From Clostridiaceae bacterium (GTDB taxonomy: Bacteria; Bacillota; Clostridia; Oscillospirales; Acutalibacteraceae), in contig JAEDHZ010000014.1 in assembly GCA_016292705.1 (NCBI GenBank), positions 1 to 14,898 of the forward strand: DNA of 14,898 bases. Direction: 5' to 3'. Position numbers and translations under genes: made by a program. Position 1 is the stretch's first letter, and every line of letters begins with the position of its first letter. Of this stretch, positions 13,471 through 14,898 are shown piece by piece. The notes beneath the pieces are model-generated. The model was not told the DNA's origin and did not search any database. It was given only the letters and a program-made list of their open reading frames with translations.

Positions 13471-14898
13471 ATGTTCACGGATTTCAGAAAATTTGAAACC
13501 ACACTTGCAGGCAGACCTCTCGTTGTTGAAACCGGCAAAATGGCCGGTCTTGCGGGCGGCTCATGCCTCATCCGTTACGGCGAAACTGAGATTCTTTGCA
13601 CCGCAACCATGGCTGCAAAGCCCAGAGAGGGCGTTGATTTCTTCCCCCTTTCGGTTGATTTTGAAGAAAAGCTTTACTCTGTCGGAAGAATTCCCGGCTC
13701 TTTCCAGAGGAGAGAGGGCAGAGCAAGCGAAAAGGCTGTTCTTTGCTCAAGAGTTATTGACCGTCCGATTCGTCCGCTCTTCCCGAAGGATATGAGAAAC
13801 GATGTCGGCGTTGTTGCAACCGTAATGTCCGTTGACCCCGACTGTCTTCCGGAAATTACCGCAATGATCGGTGTTTCAATTGCAATCTCCATTTCGGAAA
13901 TTCCCTGGGACGGCCCGATAAGCGGCGTTTCCGTCGGCCTTGTTGAAGGCAAGTTTGTCATCAACCCCACCGAGGCGGAAAGAGAAAAGTCTGAAATGGC
14001 TGTTACCGTTGCATCCACCGCAGACCTTGTTGCAATGATTGAAGCCGGCGCAAACGAAGTTGACAACGAAACAATGTATGACGGCATCATGTATGCCCAC
14101 AAGGTCAACCAGGAAGTTGTTGAGTTCATCAGGATGATTCAGAAGGAAGTCGGCAAGGAGAAGATTCCGTTTGAATCCCAGGATGTTCCTGCTGAAATGT
14201 TTGAGGCTGTCAAGGATTTCGCAATCGACGATGTCAAGGCTGCTCTTGATACTGATGACAAGAGAATTCGTGATGAAAGACTCAAGCCCGTCTATGAAAA
14301 AGTTCACGAAAAGTTTGATGAAGTTTATCCCGAACAGGCTGAAAAGATTGACGAATGTCTTTATAAGCTTCAGAAATTTGTTGTCCGCCGCTGGCTGCTT
14401 GATGAAAACAAGCGTGTTGACGGAAGAGGAATCAATGATATGCGTCCGCTGAACGCAGAAGTTGACCTGCTTTCCCGTGTTCACGGCTCCGGAATGTTCA
14501 CAAGAGGTCAGACTCAGGTTCTCACTGTTACCACTCTCGGAACAATGAGCGACGCCCAGCTGCTTGACGGACTCGATAACGAAACAACAAAAAGATATAT
14601 TCATCATTATAATTTCCCGTCATATTCCGTTGGCGAAACCAGACCTTCAAGAGGTCCCGGACGGCGTGAAATCGGCCACGGTGCACTTGCGGAAAGGGCA
14701 CTGCTTCCCGTTATTCCCTCGGTTGAAGAATTCCCTTACACAATCCGCCTTGTTTCAGAGGTTCTTTCCTCAAACGGTTCAACCTCGCAGGCTTCCGTTT
14801 GCGGCTCAACGCTTTCGCTCATGGCTGCCGGTGTACCCATCAAAGCACCCGTTGCTGGTATCTCCTGCGGACTTATTACTGAGGGAGACCGCTTCATG
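13471..14898 (+). CDS. pnp: polyribonucleotide nucleotidyltransferase (PNPase), 3' end beyond window
   Basis: PNPase degrades RNA 3' to 5' using phosphate and works in mRNA turnover. The 476 codons in the window run open to the last base. They cover the first RNase PH domain, the helical linker (about 215-310) and most of the second RNase PH domain. The latter includes DENKRVDGRGINDMRPL, FTRGQTQVL, the phosphate-site segment SVGETRPSRGPGRREIGHGALAERAL, and VCGSTLSLMAAGVPI. The remaining catalytic Asp residues and the KH and S1 RNA-binding domains, about 220-250 residues, lie outside. The ATG at 13471 follows GTGAGGT. PNPase autoregulates through a cleaved leader hairpin in E. coli; whether the hairpin at 13264-13294 plays that part here is open. 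Confidence 0.96.
   Translation, partial: MFTDFRKFETTLAGRPLVVETGKMAGLAGGSCLIRYGETEILCTATMAAKPREGVDFFPLSVDFEEKLYSVGRIPGSFQRREGRASEKAVLCSRVIDRPIRPLFPKDMRNDVGVVATVMSVDPDCLPEITAMIGVSIAISISEIPWDGPISGVSVGLVEGKFVINPTEAEREKSEMAVTVASTADLVAMIEAGANEVDNETMYDGIMYAHKVNQEVVEFIRMIQKEVGKEKIPFESQDVPAEMFEAVKDFAIDDVKAALDTDDKRIRDERLKPVYEKVHEKFDEVYPEQAEKIDECLYKLQKFVVRRWLLDENKRVDGRGINDMRPLNAEVDLLSRVHGSGMFTRGQTQVLTVTTLGTMSDAQLLDGLDNETTKRYIHHYNFPSYSVGETRPSRGPGRREIGHGALAERALLPVIPSVEEFPYTIRLVSEVLSSNGSTSQASVCGSTLSLMAAGVPIKAPVAGISCGLITEGDRFM

Noticed and set aside
13253..13795. 180-residue open frame between rpsO and pnp
   Set aside because: It begins right after the rpsO stop, spans the hairpin and then overlaps the true pnp start in another frame. 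The product is not recognisable.
1..14898. CRISPR array, insertion sequence or prophage
   Set aside because: I see no regularly spaced repeats, transposase or phage genes, and gene content and codon style are uniform core chromosome.

Overview
The window is a chromosomal stretch of a low-to-moderate GC Gram-positive bacterium. It is most likely an anaerobic gut-type member of the Clostridia (Oscillospiraceae/Ruminococcaceae-like); this placement is inferred, not searched. The support is SigA-type promoters with near-perfect -35/-10 boxes, strong AGGAGG ribosome sites, a Bacillus-type LexA box, a T-box riboswitch, a zinc-ribbon L28, secreted BspA-like leucine-rich-repeat proteins and a VanRS-like two-component system. 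Most genes are core housekeeping genes and I see no mobile element, prophage or CRISPR array.

Layout. 1-61 (minus): the 5' part of a tRNA-Leu(CAA) cut by the window edge. 312-500 (minus): rpmB with terminator and promoter. 733-1341 (plus): a small secreted LRR protein with an exact-consensus promoter and its own terminator. 1467-5195 (plus): an SOS-type promoter with LexA box, then recA-recX-rimO-pgsA, tightly packed or overlapping. 5196-5528: a cysteine T-box leader with a transcription terminator, controlling cysE-cysS-murI (5529-8394). A bidirectional terminator at 8402-8440 separates murI from the convergent VanS/VanR-like pair (8551-10441, minus). Upstream of that on the same strand is a 700-residue secreted protein with tandem Ig-like and fibronectin-type modules and a C-terminal transglutaminase-like domain (10598-12700, minus). 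Divergent from it, rpsO and pnp (12986 to the end, plus) close the window, and pnp runs off the edge.

How the parts work together. recA and recX form the DNA-damage module: RecX tunes RecA, and both lie behind a LexA site overlapping the transcription start. cysE and cysS form a cysteine supply-and-use unit read by a T-box whose specifier (UGC) and T-box bulge (UGGA) both match tRNA-Cys. murI supplies D-glutamate for peptidoglycan and rides on the same transcript. The VanRS-like pair has no resistance genes beside it and seems to autoregulate from a promoter with an extended -10 and an 11-bp-period direct repeat. rpsO-pnp is the widely conserved ribosome/RNA-turnover pair, here separated by a strong hairpin and a leader of about 170 bases.

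I found no clearly undescribed system. The points most worth a second look are the orphan VanRS-like pair and its candidate operator, the transglutaminase-like exoprotein with Glu at the usual Asp position, a perfect 12-bp tandem repeat between the divergent rpmB and LRR promoters, the mini-ORF in front of pgsA, and the structured rpsO and pnp leaders.
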